Origin: Galaxea fascicularis
Lineage: Eukaryota > Cnidaria > Anthozoa > Scleractinia > Euphylliidae
NCBI GenBank assembly: GCA_948470475.1
Contig: OX419342.1
Location: 16,976,967-17,040,966, forward strand
Length of the DNA: 64,000 nucleotides
Reading direction: 5' to 3'
The position numbers and the translations under genes are program-made. Positions 9,921-24,524 of this stretch are shown in pieces. The notes under the pieces are model-generated. The model was not told the origin of the DNA. It did no database searches and saw only the letters and a list, made by a program, of their open reading frames with translations. The first letter of the stretch is position 1; each line of letters opens with the position of its first letter.

Positions 9921-12378
9921 ATGAATGGGTATTTTCTATTGACGGTTTACTGTTTGGTTTGCTTTGTGAAGCCTGGATTGTCGGATTCATCGACTGAAGG
10001 ATGTTTTTGTGAGGTAAGTACAGGTTGTGGTTCTAAAATCGCGTTGTTTTGTGTCTGTTTATTGCGCGATCGGCCAGCAGCGCTGTACGTTTGCAGCCTA
10101 CAGCTGCTAGTTTTTTAGTTCGTTGATTCTTGATGTCTGTAATTCACCAGGTCCAGAGCTCCAGACTGAATCCCTACTTACTTTACACCTCGATTACTGC
10201 TAATTTTTTTAGATATGGTACAAGATTGTTCTTGTTTTGGTGTGACGGGTGCTCAAAAACACAAGCTCGTTGTCGCTTGAAGCGCTCGCTGGTGACCCCG
10301 GCCGGTGTTCAATTCATTTATTGTGGCACTTGAGTCGGCTTGTGTAAAATTACCTTCACTTCTTTGCCAAGCACATTGTTTGATCATGAAATTACCTGCT
10401 GTTACAGAAGAGCTACTGTAGTGCTTTAGTCAAAATTGGCTCTTGAGCCAATATGAGCTTGGATTTTCAAACATCCGGACCCTCCGAACAGTCATACCAC
10501 GCCGCGCTTACACGCCGACATTTTGGCCAGAACTTTATGCCATTTTAGGCCATTTTCAGTTCTTAGGTCAAGATGGTGTTTTCTACGAGGTTTACTGAGG
10601 GATGTGAAATGCATGTTGTTATTTTTTTAATTGAAGTGTTGGCTATTGGTTTTGGGCTAGTGTTAATTGGTTTAGAAACTTTATTTTCGTCTTATTGTAT
10701 TTTTTGGCGACCCCCTATAATTATACCCGTCATCATAAGCAACTCTTTAAATTCACACACCAGAATTGGCTAAGCGAACCTCTGATTTTAGCCTTGCTGT
10801 TATCTTCAGCTGTTCAAATACACCTGTAAATGCAACCTTACCCACAGTCATGCAAGGATATCTTTGTTAAGTGCAAAGAGAAATAACGTGCCAAGTTGTG
10901 TGTATGCTGTGAAGTAAAGTTGTTAGTGGTGGGATGATATCTTGATCTGAAGTAATAACAGTATTTATTATTAGAAATAATTTCAAATATTTTTGCTCAC
11001 ACGGGATTGGTCTAAATGCATCACATGACTGAATATGCCCTAGCTTAAAAAACTGGGGAATATCCTCTGTTAGTGTATACCACACAAGTGAGTAGTGCTT
11101 TTCGTACGTTCTGATTGGTTAACTCAGAGGTGATTAGCAAAGTACTATTCACCTTTGAGCAGCCGAAGAGAAACAAACTGGCTTTCTGTTTCGGTTTTGA
11201 CAAGGAAATTATTTGAATACACGCTAGTCATTCAGTTTGTGTGGTATATACTAAAACAATTATTCACTTCAGTGTCAGTGAAAGTGGTGGATATTTACCT
11301 TGCCACTTTGTGGCTAGGTAAATATCCACCACTATACACCTCCACTTTCCACTCACATGTCATTGGTCTAAATGCATCACGTGAGTGAATATGCCCCAGC
11401 CAAAACTGGGGAATATCCGGTGATATTCCCCAATGCTTAATGCAAGCAATATTTGAAAGATAACAAACACACTAGCTTCCATTTGGCTTTAAAAATATGC
11501 TTAGATATTTGGCCTTAGACATTATCAGTTCCTTAAAGCTTGCAGTTTTCCTCAAGCTTCACTCTCGGAAAACTGTTTGCTTCTCGGAACGGGTAATGTG
11601 CACGGACAAATGTCCAAGCATATTCTTGTGCCAAATTGAGAACATTGTTTATTTATTTAATATTATTATTATTATTATTGTTATTGTTATTATTATCATC
11701 ATCTTCTCATGACACTTGTGCTCTGGCAGATGTTATGCCACATTTAAACCACAGAAGTAAGCCATAGCCAATGGCCAAATCTGGGGTGGATCCAGGTTTT
11801 TACAAAAGGGGGTTCAATGAAAGGCACCTCCGAAGATGGGGCCCCTGTAGGAAGTCCAGGGGCATCCACCCCAGAAAATTTTGGAATTTTTGGTCCTCGG
11901 AAATGCAATTTCGGGCATTCTGAGGCAAAGTCAGTGGCGTGTTTTAATGTCTTATTCTTTTAAAGTAAAATTATATTATTTTTGCACAAAACCGATAAAA
12001 GTTAGTAGTTCAGATCAAATTTTCATTAATAAAACTATGATAAAAGTATACATGTACTACCGGGTACAGTTAAAGAAGGGCGTAAGTGACAATTTTGGCT
12101 GTTTTTCAAATGTCATCCAAATGAGCTGAATTTTTGCATGTGGCATTTGATTCAGTAGAAAAACATAACCATATGTTTTTTTTGTGCAAATTTCTGCTTT
12201 ATTTTCAAGAACCACTGACTTCTCACTCAAAGGAGGTTCTCAAAATCTTGTTAATTTCAAAATCTTTTATTGGTACAATTAATTAGCAATTGGACCTCAT
12301 ATCGTACAATTCAGAGAGTAAATTGTGCTCGTACATGTAATTTCAACTCGGATGAGCGCGCTGATTTTGAAATTACTT

Positions 12379-12409
<31 letters not shown>

Positions 12410-15400
12410 AGTCCAATTACAATTGAAGGGCTGAGAGCAAAACCGACCTATGTTGACTTTTAAGTCGTTTTTCGATTTTGCTCAGATTTGTCAGAATTGT
12501 TGCATATCAACTGTAATTTGATTGTAAAACATTGTCCAGTACAAACTCAGCCAAACTCAAAAAGTACTGGGCAATGTTTTACAATCGAATTACAGTTCAT
12601 ATGCAACAATTCCGACAACTCCGAGCAAAATTGAAAAACGACCTAAAATTCGACATACAGTATAGGTCGGTTATGCTCTCAGCCCTTCAATTACTTATTA
12701 GTATCACCCAACTAGTGGACTAAATTAATGTAAATCCTGCATTTTGATTGGCTATGCTACTAGAGGACTAGGACTATTACTAATAGTCCTCTAGTAGTGA
12801 AATTTGCCAGTTTTGAAAACCATTTTATTCCCAAATAAATATTTCTTCAACTAGCATTTGCTAAGTCGCTGTGGTATAGCCACTACAGTAGCCATCAACA
12901 GGCTGGTCATAGGCGACCAAAGGGCCATACAAATTGGGCTGTATTAGCGGGGAAGCCAGATTAATGAGGTAGGGTCAGATTTCATGTCTGGTCTCTTTCA
13001 ACTGAGAAAAACATTAACTAACCTTCAGCAGTCCTAACTCAGTTCAAAAGAATAGTGGCGACACAGAAGCATTTCATTGTTTGTTTTTTGTTTTGCTTTG
13101 GAATAGCTGTGCAGGGTTTTCACTTTAAGCCGGCGCCAGACACAAGTCACGTCTACTTTACGCATTTGTGCCAGATACTTCGGCATAAACCTCAGCCGCA
13201 CTGTGCTGCTATTGCGACGCAATAGTCCTCCGGGTACTTCTGAATATCCTCCTGTTACTTTTTTCCTTTTTGAAACCCCTGGCTATGGTCTCACTCAACT
13301 CAGACCAGGTGAAATCCCTAGCCCTTAGTCTGTAATTACAGTCATGAGTTCGTGTCAGTGATTAACAGTACACTGTGCATTAGCTTTTAATATAAATGCC
13401 ACACTATTAGAGCAGTTTTTTTATTATGTGTCGAAAGTATCATAAAAGCCTGTGTATAAGCTGCAGTCGTAGATAAGCTGCACCCCAAACTTGGCAGGGG
13501 TTTCATTAGAAGCCGGCAACCGGCGAAAATCGCCGCCTAGTTTGTCAGAATTTACCTCTCACCGCCGCCTACTTTGTCTAGATTTTACTAAAATGATTAA
13601 AAAAAATTAATCAGGTCATCGCTTACTTTAGCAAGCTCAGACGGCTATTTCAAAACTTATTGAAACCCCTGCTTGGACATTCAAATTTGATAAAAATTTA
13701 TTCTTAGAAAGCTTGAAACATCAAATGACACCATAAGAAAGCTTCACAAGTGTCTGAGATGAAAAACAGCGCACTCTTTACTTTAAGCATCTGATGTAGC
13801 ATTATATTGGCTTGATTTTGCCCCTCTTGGGGTCCTTGAAAAATGGAAAAATGTGTCCTTGAAAGGCCTTGAAAAGTATTTGAATTTTTGGTTGAAAAAA
13901 GTATACGAACCCTGTTTTGAGAACTTACCATGAAGCAGTCATAACCTACAGTGTAGCTTTCTTGTGAATGATTACACCAGTGAAATTAATCACTGATGCC
14001 TTGTTTTCTTCTCAAAGAAACCATATCTCAGACTAAAGGTACATTATCACAGTAGCTTTTGCCCAAAGAACAGCTTCACATCAAGAAAGAACCCTGAATT
14101 CATACACAAGTGACACACAGACAAAACATCTTTAGCAAGGGGCCAAGCTTTTGAATGCAGGGAGAAGTATGGGTACCAAACTTATGCAACCGAAAAAAAT
14201 GAAGATTGTCCCATGGTTACCATGTATAATTATCGTGAAGTTTGGGAACTGGAAGTTAAAGTGGGATAAAAATTCAAGCAGAGCAGGAGCGGGATATTCC
14301 TATGGGTAATTTTGCCGTAAAGGTTATAAAAGAAAATGTAACTTGACAGTCATTTGCCTTGCGAGCTCTCACAAATCTTAAGTGGTATTTTCTTGCATAT
14401 GGCATGGAAAAATCAGCATCAAAGTTATAAATGACTTCTTTAGGAGTCGCAGCTTGTACGCTGGCTTACAGTAATTCACGTTTTCTTTGGTATTGCATTA
14501 CTTTGCTTTGTGATTGGGCGGCAAAACTTGTGCCACTTTCTCAGCCAATAAGAAGCTAATTTAACCATGCACACATTTCCCATGCTTTGTGCCAGTTGCA
14601 TTTACAGTATAAGTAATATATCAAACACGAGAGACAGTGTTTCATCGGGACATCCAAACGCCGAGAAGAGAGTTGAAAATACGACGTGCAGCAGAGTATT
14701 TTTGACAGAATTCGAGGTGTTTGGATGGCTGATGAAACACTGTCTTGAGTGTTTGATATATCTTCTCAATTGAAACAAAAACTAAGGAATTAACGGAGAA
14801 GTAAAATCATCAAAATCTATGCTAATTAAGACCGGGTATCCAAACCCCCTTCACGGTTGTGATTTAACTTGATGAATTATTAATGAGTTTGAGAATATTG
14901 CTTCTCATTCTGTTGGATTAATTGCACTGCTTTTGTCTGTTGTCATTGGTCAGAGTCTTGGTTTTGGTTTCATGATGCTAAATTGAAAACTGCCCAACAT
15001 GTATCACCACTTAAACATTACTGTTTTGACTTTTACTGTTTAGTTATCAGGAAAGCCTGAAGAATGTTGCTGTGATGTAGAGACCGTTGACGAGATCAAC
15101 AAGGAAATTTACCCTGTTATCTCTGAACTGGTCAAGAAGAATTTCTTCAAGTTTTTTAGGGTAGGTGCTACAGCTGTATTTAAAAGGCAGTTTGTGTGTT
15201 AGGCTCTCATGTCTGTTTCAGTCATTTAGACAGTGGGTGGGAAGTACATTGGTAGAAATGATGGTCTAGTAATGGCCTTGTATGCATCACTCTGTGACAC
15301 ATTAAACAGATTCACTGTTACAGATTTACAATTTGCATGAACTGCCCAACCTGCAATTGCTTAAATTTACTCATGGGATCATAAAGATTCTCTTTTCTCA

Positions 15401-18400
15401 CAACCACATCAAATTGTCAGCTCAAGCTTAAGGATTGTATCTGAAAGACTAAGGAATCACTGACAATATTTGTACTTGTAGTTTTATTAATAACTGTACA
15501 GTGTAAGTTCATTCTGTGTGGCAAGTAAATGAAAAAAAATAAAGAATAAAATAAGTTGCAAGTGCCTTCAGGGGGGTCATATTTCTACTATATTTTGTTT
15601 ACAGTCTACAGTGTACAGTGCACATACTGCACAGTGTATACAGGGGATACAAACTGTATGATAATCATATTCTAGTTCTTGAATTTTAGAAAATTTTAAC
15701 GGTACATGTATGTGTTTGGCATTGAACTGCCAACTTGTTTCTCCACCAATACTGCCTGTAGTTCTGTTGGTATTCTTAGTGTGACAGCTTTACAGAGGGC
15801 ACTGTATTCAAGTCCTCTAAAAATGTAAAATCACTTTTATTTCGTTTTTAAATTTCCAGGTTAATCTCAACAGACCATGCCCTTTTTGGCCTGATGATGG
15901 GGCATGTGCAATTAAAGATTGTTCTGTGGCGGCTTGCAAAGAGGTCAGTGAATCAACGATGTACATTGTTATCCACCAATTAAGTGTTAGACGTGTGCTT
16001 TCATTCATTGTTACATAGTTTGTATGTAAGAAATAAATCATAAACTGTGGAAATAAAATGAAATGATCAGAGATCCTCGCAGTTGTGAATGCAATTTATG
16101 CAATTGTGTAAAGATAGCCTGAAAAAAATTCAGGACTTGAACCCATGACCTTGTGATACCGGTGTGATGCTCTAACCAACTGAGCTACACTGTATGAGGC
16201 TACTGACATTGGGAGCAGGTCAATTCTGGGTTCATATGTTCCCGTGAAGGATATGAAGGTGAATGATGTACAGTGTATATGAAATAAATCATATGAACTA
16301 CAGAAATGAAATCAAGTGAAGGATGATCCTCGCCATTCAGTTGTGAACAATATTGATGCAATTGTGTAAAGAAGCCTGAACAAAATTCTGTAGCTTTAAA
16401 GCTCTGTTGATTATAAAATCATTGCACTGGTGTTGTGAGGTCACAGGTTCAAACCCTGTTGAAGTTTTTAATTTTTGTTCTGGCTTCTTTATGCAAATGC
16501 AGAAATTGCATTCACAGCTGCGAGGATCATTCTTTATTTTAATATACATGTGGCATAAATTATGGTACGGAATAAACTAAGCTGGAGGGAGATGTGATAC
16601 TACAAATTGTGTAATTTCTAACATGAAAGTGTCCTTTAGAGAGTTACACATGTATGTCCAGAAAAAGCTCTGTCAACTTCAGATAAATTCTACCCATTTC
16701 CAGTGCTTTCAATAAGATTGGAAGTAGGTGGCTACTTCAGAACAGCACCTGCCTGAGTAAATGAGAAGCCCGCGAGACTTTCAACTGAATTTTCGACTTG
16801 AACGCAGTAAAACACCCACTGACTTTCAACAGAATACCTGCAGGAGCTCCAGCAGGTGCCAGGTCCTATTGAAAGCACTGCATTTCAATGAACCCTTCCT
16901 GTTTTTGTGATGATGTTATGATTTTTGTTACTATTGACACCAAGTAGTCAAACCAGGTTAACACTGAGACTGCCACTCATGCTGATTTGTTTTCGTAATT
17001 AATAATTGTTTTACTGTTCACCTCAAGTCAACACATACTGGTACACATTTGTATACTTTACTAGTCCCAGATGACACAAGAGTTTGCCAAACAACTGAAA
17101 AGCTTTAAGTGCAGCATCAAAACAATGTTTTTTAAACAGGCTTATCAATTCTAAAGTTTGCAAAATTGATTTTATTTGCACAATATTCATTCATTGCAAT
17201 TTGTTAAGTTGTCTTCACCTCTGATTTTAGCATTACAGTTATTTTTAGTAATGTCATAACAATGTATTGATCTTAGTTAAATCCACTCAGCCATAGCAAA
17301 AATATTATTTAGTATGATGCCCAATGGCAAGACAATGATAATTCTGGCAGCTCATCAGGATAGTCTTTTCACTTTTCTACAGTAATCATTAGGGACCTTC
17401 AGATTTGAGTGCGAGTACGAGATCGAGTACGAATTTCTAATTTCCAACCAGTCACCTCCCCTGAAACCTCACTCTTCCTTGTTACTTACCAGCAGATCAG
17501 GAGATTGTAGAAACAAGATTGTGTCACTAGTGATCACCTAAAGCATGCAAACAAGATTTAAAAAGTTGTACTCGTACTCAATCTCGTACTCGTACTCAAA
17601 TCTGAAGGTCCCTATTATTGTAAATAAATCCATTTGATCTAATTCTTCCCAGAAAGGCATCATTATATGTAAGTTATAGATGGTAGCGTAACATTCTGGT
17701 AGATTTAAAGTGCCCTTACAATGAACTACAGTATTTTCTAAAATATAATTTTTTCAAATTATGGCAGTTGTTTTTTTGTGGCCAATAAAATGTCTCTCTT
17801 GACTTCATTTCAGGAAGAACTTCCAGAAGGCATAAAAGCTGCGGTATGTGTCATAATGTATTGTAACATGGATGCAGATTAATTATGTGTAATTTTTATG
17901 CCCTCCAGTTTTAGAAATTTTAACATTGGATTAAAGTATTTTATTAAACCTCCATCCAACTTATAACAGGGGCAACAGCAGGCTAATAGGATTGTTAACC
18001 ATAAGAACCACAGGCATAAAACACAATCTGACCATAAGGTAAAGTTAAAACATTGCTTTATAATACCCTCTCAAACTCATTTACCATTTTAGTATTTTTA
18101 CTGAATCCAGGATTTTCTTAAAAATAATGCTATAATTATTTGTTTCTCATTAATTCATAAAAATATTACTTATATGCAGGGGTTTCAATAAGTTTCAAAA
18201 TAGTTGTCTGAGCTTGCTAAAGTAAGTGGTGACCTGATTAATTTTTTTAATCATTTTAATGAAATCTAGACAAAGTAGGCGGTGGTGATAGGTAAATTCG
18301 GACAAACTAGGCAGCGATTTTTGCTGCTTGCCGGCTTCTAATGAAACCCCTGTATATGTTATGAAACCAACAGCAGTATTCATTAGAGATGAACATTAAG

Positions 18401-21400
18401 TTTTGATTGCTCATACATTGTACTAAATGTGGATAATTGAGAAGTGATTGTCAATAATATTATTTTGCTTTTAATAATCTGAATTAAAGTGAATTTCCCA
18501 ATTCACTTAAAGCTGAATGAAGATTTTGTCCACTTTTTGTCTCCAGGAAAAAATTGTTCACCTTGCCTGCAAACATGGCACTGTAGGTCATGCAATTTGT
18601 GGCTGTAGTATTACACACTGTAGTAAATCCTCTTATCCCTTAAGCTGATACTATGCTTCCATAATTCCTAATTAATGCAGGTTACTGATAATTAGGTGTC
18701 TATTTTGCTGGCTGGCTGTAGACACAACTTTGTAGCACTACATTATTCTATTTCCTCTGCAGCTGTTGGCTTACAGTAGTAATTATTAGTAGTACAGTGT
18801 ACACACATGTATCCTACCATTATTTGTTTTGACAGGGTGAAAAAGAAGAAGCATGCCAGTCTTCAGACAATGATACCCTCTTGGGTGAAATTGATAATAC
18901 TATTAGGTATTAAATGATATACAGAAGATTGTATGTTTTACTTTACAACAGAAGCTATGTAAAGTGTGTAATGTGTGGATTGTGATACAAAGTTCACAGT
19001 GCACTTCTTTATTCAAATCTGTAGCTGAGAATTTGTCATTCGTTGATGTAAGAATTGTTTACTTGCATTTTATGAAAAATTCTATCTGCTTAACTGTACT
19101 TTGCAGTTAGCTTAAAATAGTTGAATTTCTTCCATCCAGGGGCCTGTTTTGCAAAAGTCCCAAAAACTTTCTGGGCTCAATAAGTCATTGTGATCCATTT
19201 ATTCTAAGAAGCTGACCTTTTACCATGATTTCAAGATATGAAACTGCAAATGTGTTGCAAAATTCCATGCCTGGAAATATCTTCATTTTTAAGGTGGCTT
19301 GTGCGCGCTTGAAGTTCAGTAAGCATCTTTACATGCAAGCTAGTTTCACTTGAACAAACTAAGGAAACACCTGGGAGCAAAAATAAAACGTTAATTTTTA
19401 AAACATTGCATCTGTGGCCAAATATGTCTTATGGGATGTCCAAGAAGTGTATAAGGGATAGGAGTGTTTTTCTCAAAATCTAGCTGTATGACCCCACTTA
19501 AAAATTTCAGGATTTGAAATGCGGATAAAAAGAAACGTTTAGAGAGAGAGGGACATGAAAATCTGTCAGGCACAATTTTTTCAATTGGCAAAAATGTTGA
19601 ATTTTGTCTATTTTTAAAATTGATAAAAATTAATTGTCTGACAGATTTTTCTGACAAAAATCCTATATCTCCATTTTGGTTTATTTTGACAAATACCAAA
19701 ATTTGGACATGGGTTGTATGGTTAGTTTTTGAGAAATTAAGTGAGGAAAATGGGTTTTTCAGGTTTTATGCGACCTGCATTGCGCATGTGTTTGTCAGAA
19801 AATCCAACTGCTACGAGTGCGTGTGCTCTCTCTCCATGCCACAACGGGGCCACAACCTGATGTTTTGAGTTAATATGGCTTTTTTTACTGCACCAACTCC
19901 ACAGGCCTAAACCCTGTGGAAGGTAGTGACATCGTAGTGAATGTGATTGCTTTTCAGTATTCGGGATTTTTGCATGAAACACTTCTTTTTTTCTTTTTTT
20001 TTTTCTTTTTGTGGGTTTTTCCTTTGTCAGCTCATGTGACTTTAGCTCACGTCTGATGCTTACGCGACTTCACGCACACGCAAGCCAAGCATAATTACCC
20101 ATGGCAGTAGAAACTGTAGTAAGCCACCTTAAGATAAGTACTGTAAGAAAATATGGCACCTGAAATGGTCCCAAAAAGTTTTGGGCGTTTCGCGAAACAC
20201 ACACATTAATTAAACACGTACAGGACAGCAGAGTATAATTAGCTAATAGCTTCTAAGAGCCACCGTAATTTGTTCCATGCATTTTAAGGAAAAAAATTAT
20301 TCTCATGAACATGATAATGTCAGTAGTTGGACTTGCATCATTTCTGTTTTGCAGTGATGAAGATAAACATGCGTTTGAAGCATGGCAAGCTCATGATGAT
20401 GTTGAGGATAACTTTTGTGAGTTGGATGGTGAGTTGATGAACTTTGAACTTCAAACAAATAATAATGAATTTGAGTTGGTACAGTCGTGTACCATCGTAT
20501 TGATTCTGTCCTAAAACATTCTGTTTTAAGTGCAGCAAAAATGCTGTACTTATTAAACGTGTGCTCAATTGCAATATTTATGTAACTACACTGTATTAAA
20601 TTCATCGCACAAATGAGCAAGACCCCTGGCAGCATTGGCTTGAGTTTAACCTTGCATAAATTGCATTCAGCCACATAAAAAAATTACCTGACTAAGCAAT
20701 CCCTTTGTTGGTTCTTTATTAGAGCGCTTTTCAATTGACTATCAAGTATAAAATTGCATGTGCTTAGGTTTTGCATTGCTTTGCTCTGTGATCAGTCGGC
20801 AAAACTCGCACCGCTTTTACAACCAATGAATTCTAATAACCAATAACAATCGTGACTTGCATAGAGTGCGCATTTACCTTCGCTACTTTGTATCTGTTGG
20901 CATCTGTTGTGATTGGTCAGAGTCATTATTTTGGTTTTATGACACAATTAAAAACCTCTCTGAACAGCTCCCTGTTATTAATCATAATAATAATTGTGGT
21001 GGTATATCCTTCTTTTGTGCATGAATCATCACCTCAGTGAGGTTCGTCACCATTTTCTGTCTTGCAGATGAGTCATCGTCAGGAATGGAGTATGTAGATC
21101 TTCTACTCAACCCTGAAAGATTCACAGGGTATGGAGGATTTTCTGCTCATAGAATCTGGAACAGCATTTACAAGGAGAATTGTTTCAAGTAAGTGAACGC
21201 ATACGTTGTACGTGCTGTCAACACTGATCACATTATTAAAATTATCGTGGCTACGTGCCACGAAACTTTGAAAATAAATTATAAAACCACGTGTGGATAT
21301 GTCGGTTGATTAATTAGGAAACACTACTGAAATGAAAGCTCTAAAAGAGAACCTGGGTGTTGTTTGCATTACATTTTTGTTGCCTGAGCAAGAAAGAGCG

Positions 21401-24324
21401 AAATGGAATAATCCATGAGGGTTACTATATGGCATAGTAACATGAAGTACAATAGTTCACACAATTTTTGTTGGACAGTTTTGTCCAAGGGGGAAATGTG
21501 CAACAGAGCTTGAAATTAACTTTTCCATCCGTTCGCCAGCTGGTGACAAGAAAAATTTGGTGGCGCCAAATCATTTTGGCCACCAGTTCCAAAACACTAG
21601 TCGCCAGCGTAAACTGCATGAGGTTAACCCTATGTGACGCACCAACACAAAATCGAGACCATAAAACTCCGGGAACGACGTAACCCCCTACCCTATGTGA
21701 TCAGTGTGTGGGTTCTTTAACGTCCTACAAATTTATCATGAATAAGGGTTGTAAGACGGGACTTACAGTCTATCGTCCTTATCCAGAAAACTAGAGAGTT
21801 TTAAGCGCTTTCTCCTCGGTAATACCGGTTCAAATTAGCCTCACATGTACAGCGCAGAAATGATGTGGTCTTTTTCCTAGTTGAAAATGAACAATGGTGA
21901 TTTGTATTTTTTCCTATGATCTTAACCCTTTTACTCCCTTAATCTCCATATTACTAAATTCTTCTCGTCATTACCTTAGAAAATCCATCGAGAACAGAGC
22001 GAGGAATACACATGCTGATATTATGTAGTGTGTTCTGAGTCAGCTAATCTGTACAAGCAACACGTGAAGTTGTCCCCATATACAATGTACAGCCGTTAGG
22101 GATTTTCTTAAAACAAACGAGGACGGCGACGGCAACGAAAACGCCACAAAACAATGGGCTTAATGAGCAAAAACAATCGCTCTGCACGTGCATTTTACAT
22201 TTTGGTACATTTCTCTACCATCCTCTGCAAAACAACAACGTGAAATGACCAAATTTTAGTTTTTCTCGAGAATTTGAGCTTATGACGGCAAAATCTTCTT
22301 TCTTTTTCCTTACTTTGACGTCGTTCATAGTAACTTAGTTCCTGGAGAGTTCGCCAGCATTTCCCAACTGAACTTAAACAAATTTTAATGATTGCGAAAG
22401 AGTTACAAAAACGAGAAGTTATATTTTTAAATGACGTTGTGGTTGCCATTGCCGTCCTCGTTTCTTAAACTCCCTGTTATTTTCCCCGTCTCCACCATTG
22501 CTTGGCGAGTCGAACACTACGATTATCAGTTGAGTTTGGACCGAGAGAAGTTTGGCGCTTAAGTTTTGCCGTTGAAACCACGTTGTTGTCAAGGGGAACG
22601 CAAATAGTATCCATTGACAACTTTTCGGGTCAGAAACGACATGAAACCACAAACTAATTACCGTTACTTTTTGCGGTTTAGTTTTCTCTCGCGTGATAGG
22701 CTTTTTACTTCAAACAGAATAACATTCCATAAATATTTCTAGTGTGCTCGGTTTTCGTATTTTCACACCAACATGACAGCCCGAAAAGTTGTCAATGGAT
22801 ACTAATTGCGTTACCCTTGACAACAACGTGGTTTCAACGGCAAAACTTGGGCGCCAAACTTCCCTCGGTCCAAACTCAACTGATAATCGTGGTAATAGCT
22901 ACCTGCGTGACTACCCTTTGCAGAAATTACAGTGTAGGGCCAATATTTCATTGAACAGGCATGTAATAAACTCATTGTGCGTAATGATAATTTTTCAGGC
23001 CAACATCTCCATATGGCAAGAACTACGGCATTGTAACTTCAAAGAATGTGGGAGGTAAGACTCAATGTGTTAATCTAGTTGTATGTCATACAATGATAAA
23101 GCATTTGTGCATAAATTGTAGCATAGACCCATTCGGCTTACTCAGTGTTGTACCCAATTCAAACCCTTGGGAATGAAACGTTTTGTTCGAGGTATTTCCA
23201 TATCATTTAAATATGAATGTACCCTGGGTGCCAGAGGTTATTTTTTTCGTTTGGTTGAGGGAAATTACGTGGCGCATAGCGCCGAAAGGAAAAAAATAAC
23301 CTCTGGTCACACGAGCAATCAACCTCATTTCCATGTGACAAATTAGTTCAGAATTTGAACTAGTTCGTTGATTGGTTCTTCAAAGGAAACAACAATTGTG
23401 ATTGGCTTACGAAAAGCGTGGTTTCCCAGCCGACATGAAACAAGAGCTACGTCTCGTGAGCTTTTTCAAACCATTTTATTTTATCCTAGGTATTTTGAGA
23501 ACGGACCTCAGGAGCCAGGGTAATATGAATGCTACATTATAATGCAAATAAAGTACACAAAGAATCTTTAGCCCAGGAGATTTGAATTGGGTACAACATT
23601 GAGTTAGCCGAATGGGTCTATTGGCTTTGTTTTCCGACGTATTCCAAATACGTCGGAAGACAAAGCCAAACCTGTATTACTTGGTCGGAAACCAGTTTTG
23701 AGGCGGAAACACGCTCGCTCAGTTTGCGTTTCTCTTTTCTTCTTTGGTTTCTTTATTTTTATTCAACTGTCTTTTACTGACCTGTCAAGACTAGCTGAAG
23801 CTACGTGTACTTGACCTGTATACTTGTTTATTTCTCTAAGAAATAAACTTTGAAGATTGAAAATTTAAAAGGATGCAAATGTCATTAAATGAAATAGAGA
23901 TGTCGTGTTTTATTATTACGCAGTTTGAAAAGAGAGTTTGTTGATTTGACAGAAATGTGCCTTGAGAAGCGAGTGTTTTATCGGATGATGTCTGGGCTCC
24001 ATGCCAGTATCAATATACATGTATGTGCACTGTACCTTTTCAAAGGTGAGTCCCAAGTCTGTGACGACTTACATGTGCTTTGCCAGATCAGGTGGTTTCC
24101 TGGAAAAAACAGGATCAAGGATCAACGGATCACTGGATCAGGGATCAATTTCAAAAATGAATTAAAATAAATTAGATAAATTAATAACCGTTACACTCTT
24201 CAAATGAAGAATGATCTTCGCAGTTGTGAACGTAATTTAAGCAATTGCGTAAAGAAGCCTGAAAAAAATTCAAGACTTCAACGGGGTTTGAACCCGTAAC
24301 CTCGCGATTCCGGTGCGATGCTCT

Positions 24325-24359
<35 letters not shown>

Positions 24360-24489
24360 AGGTCAATTTTGGGTTCATATGTTCCCGTGAAAGATATGTT
24401 GGGAGCAGGTCAATTCTCATATGATTTCTTTCATATGCATCGTCCACTTACATCTCTTTCACGGGAACATATGAACCCAAAATTGACCT

Positions 24490-24524
<35 letters not shown>

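Larger units (their letters stand above)
10014..15043. other. ERO1 intron 1 (5.0 kb), repeat-rich
   Basis: The first ERO1 intron holds no other gene that I can support. It contains a pair of similar segments at 10990-11065 and 11355-11420 (both with GGTCTAAATGCATCAC and GGGGAATATCC), a hairpin at 11283-11332 whose arms read GTGGTGGATATTTACC, an ATT/GTT microsatellite at about 11660-11700, and the foldback elements listed separately. Confidence 0.55.
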
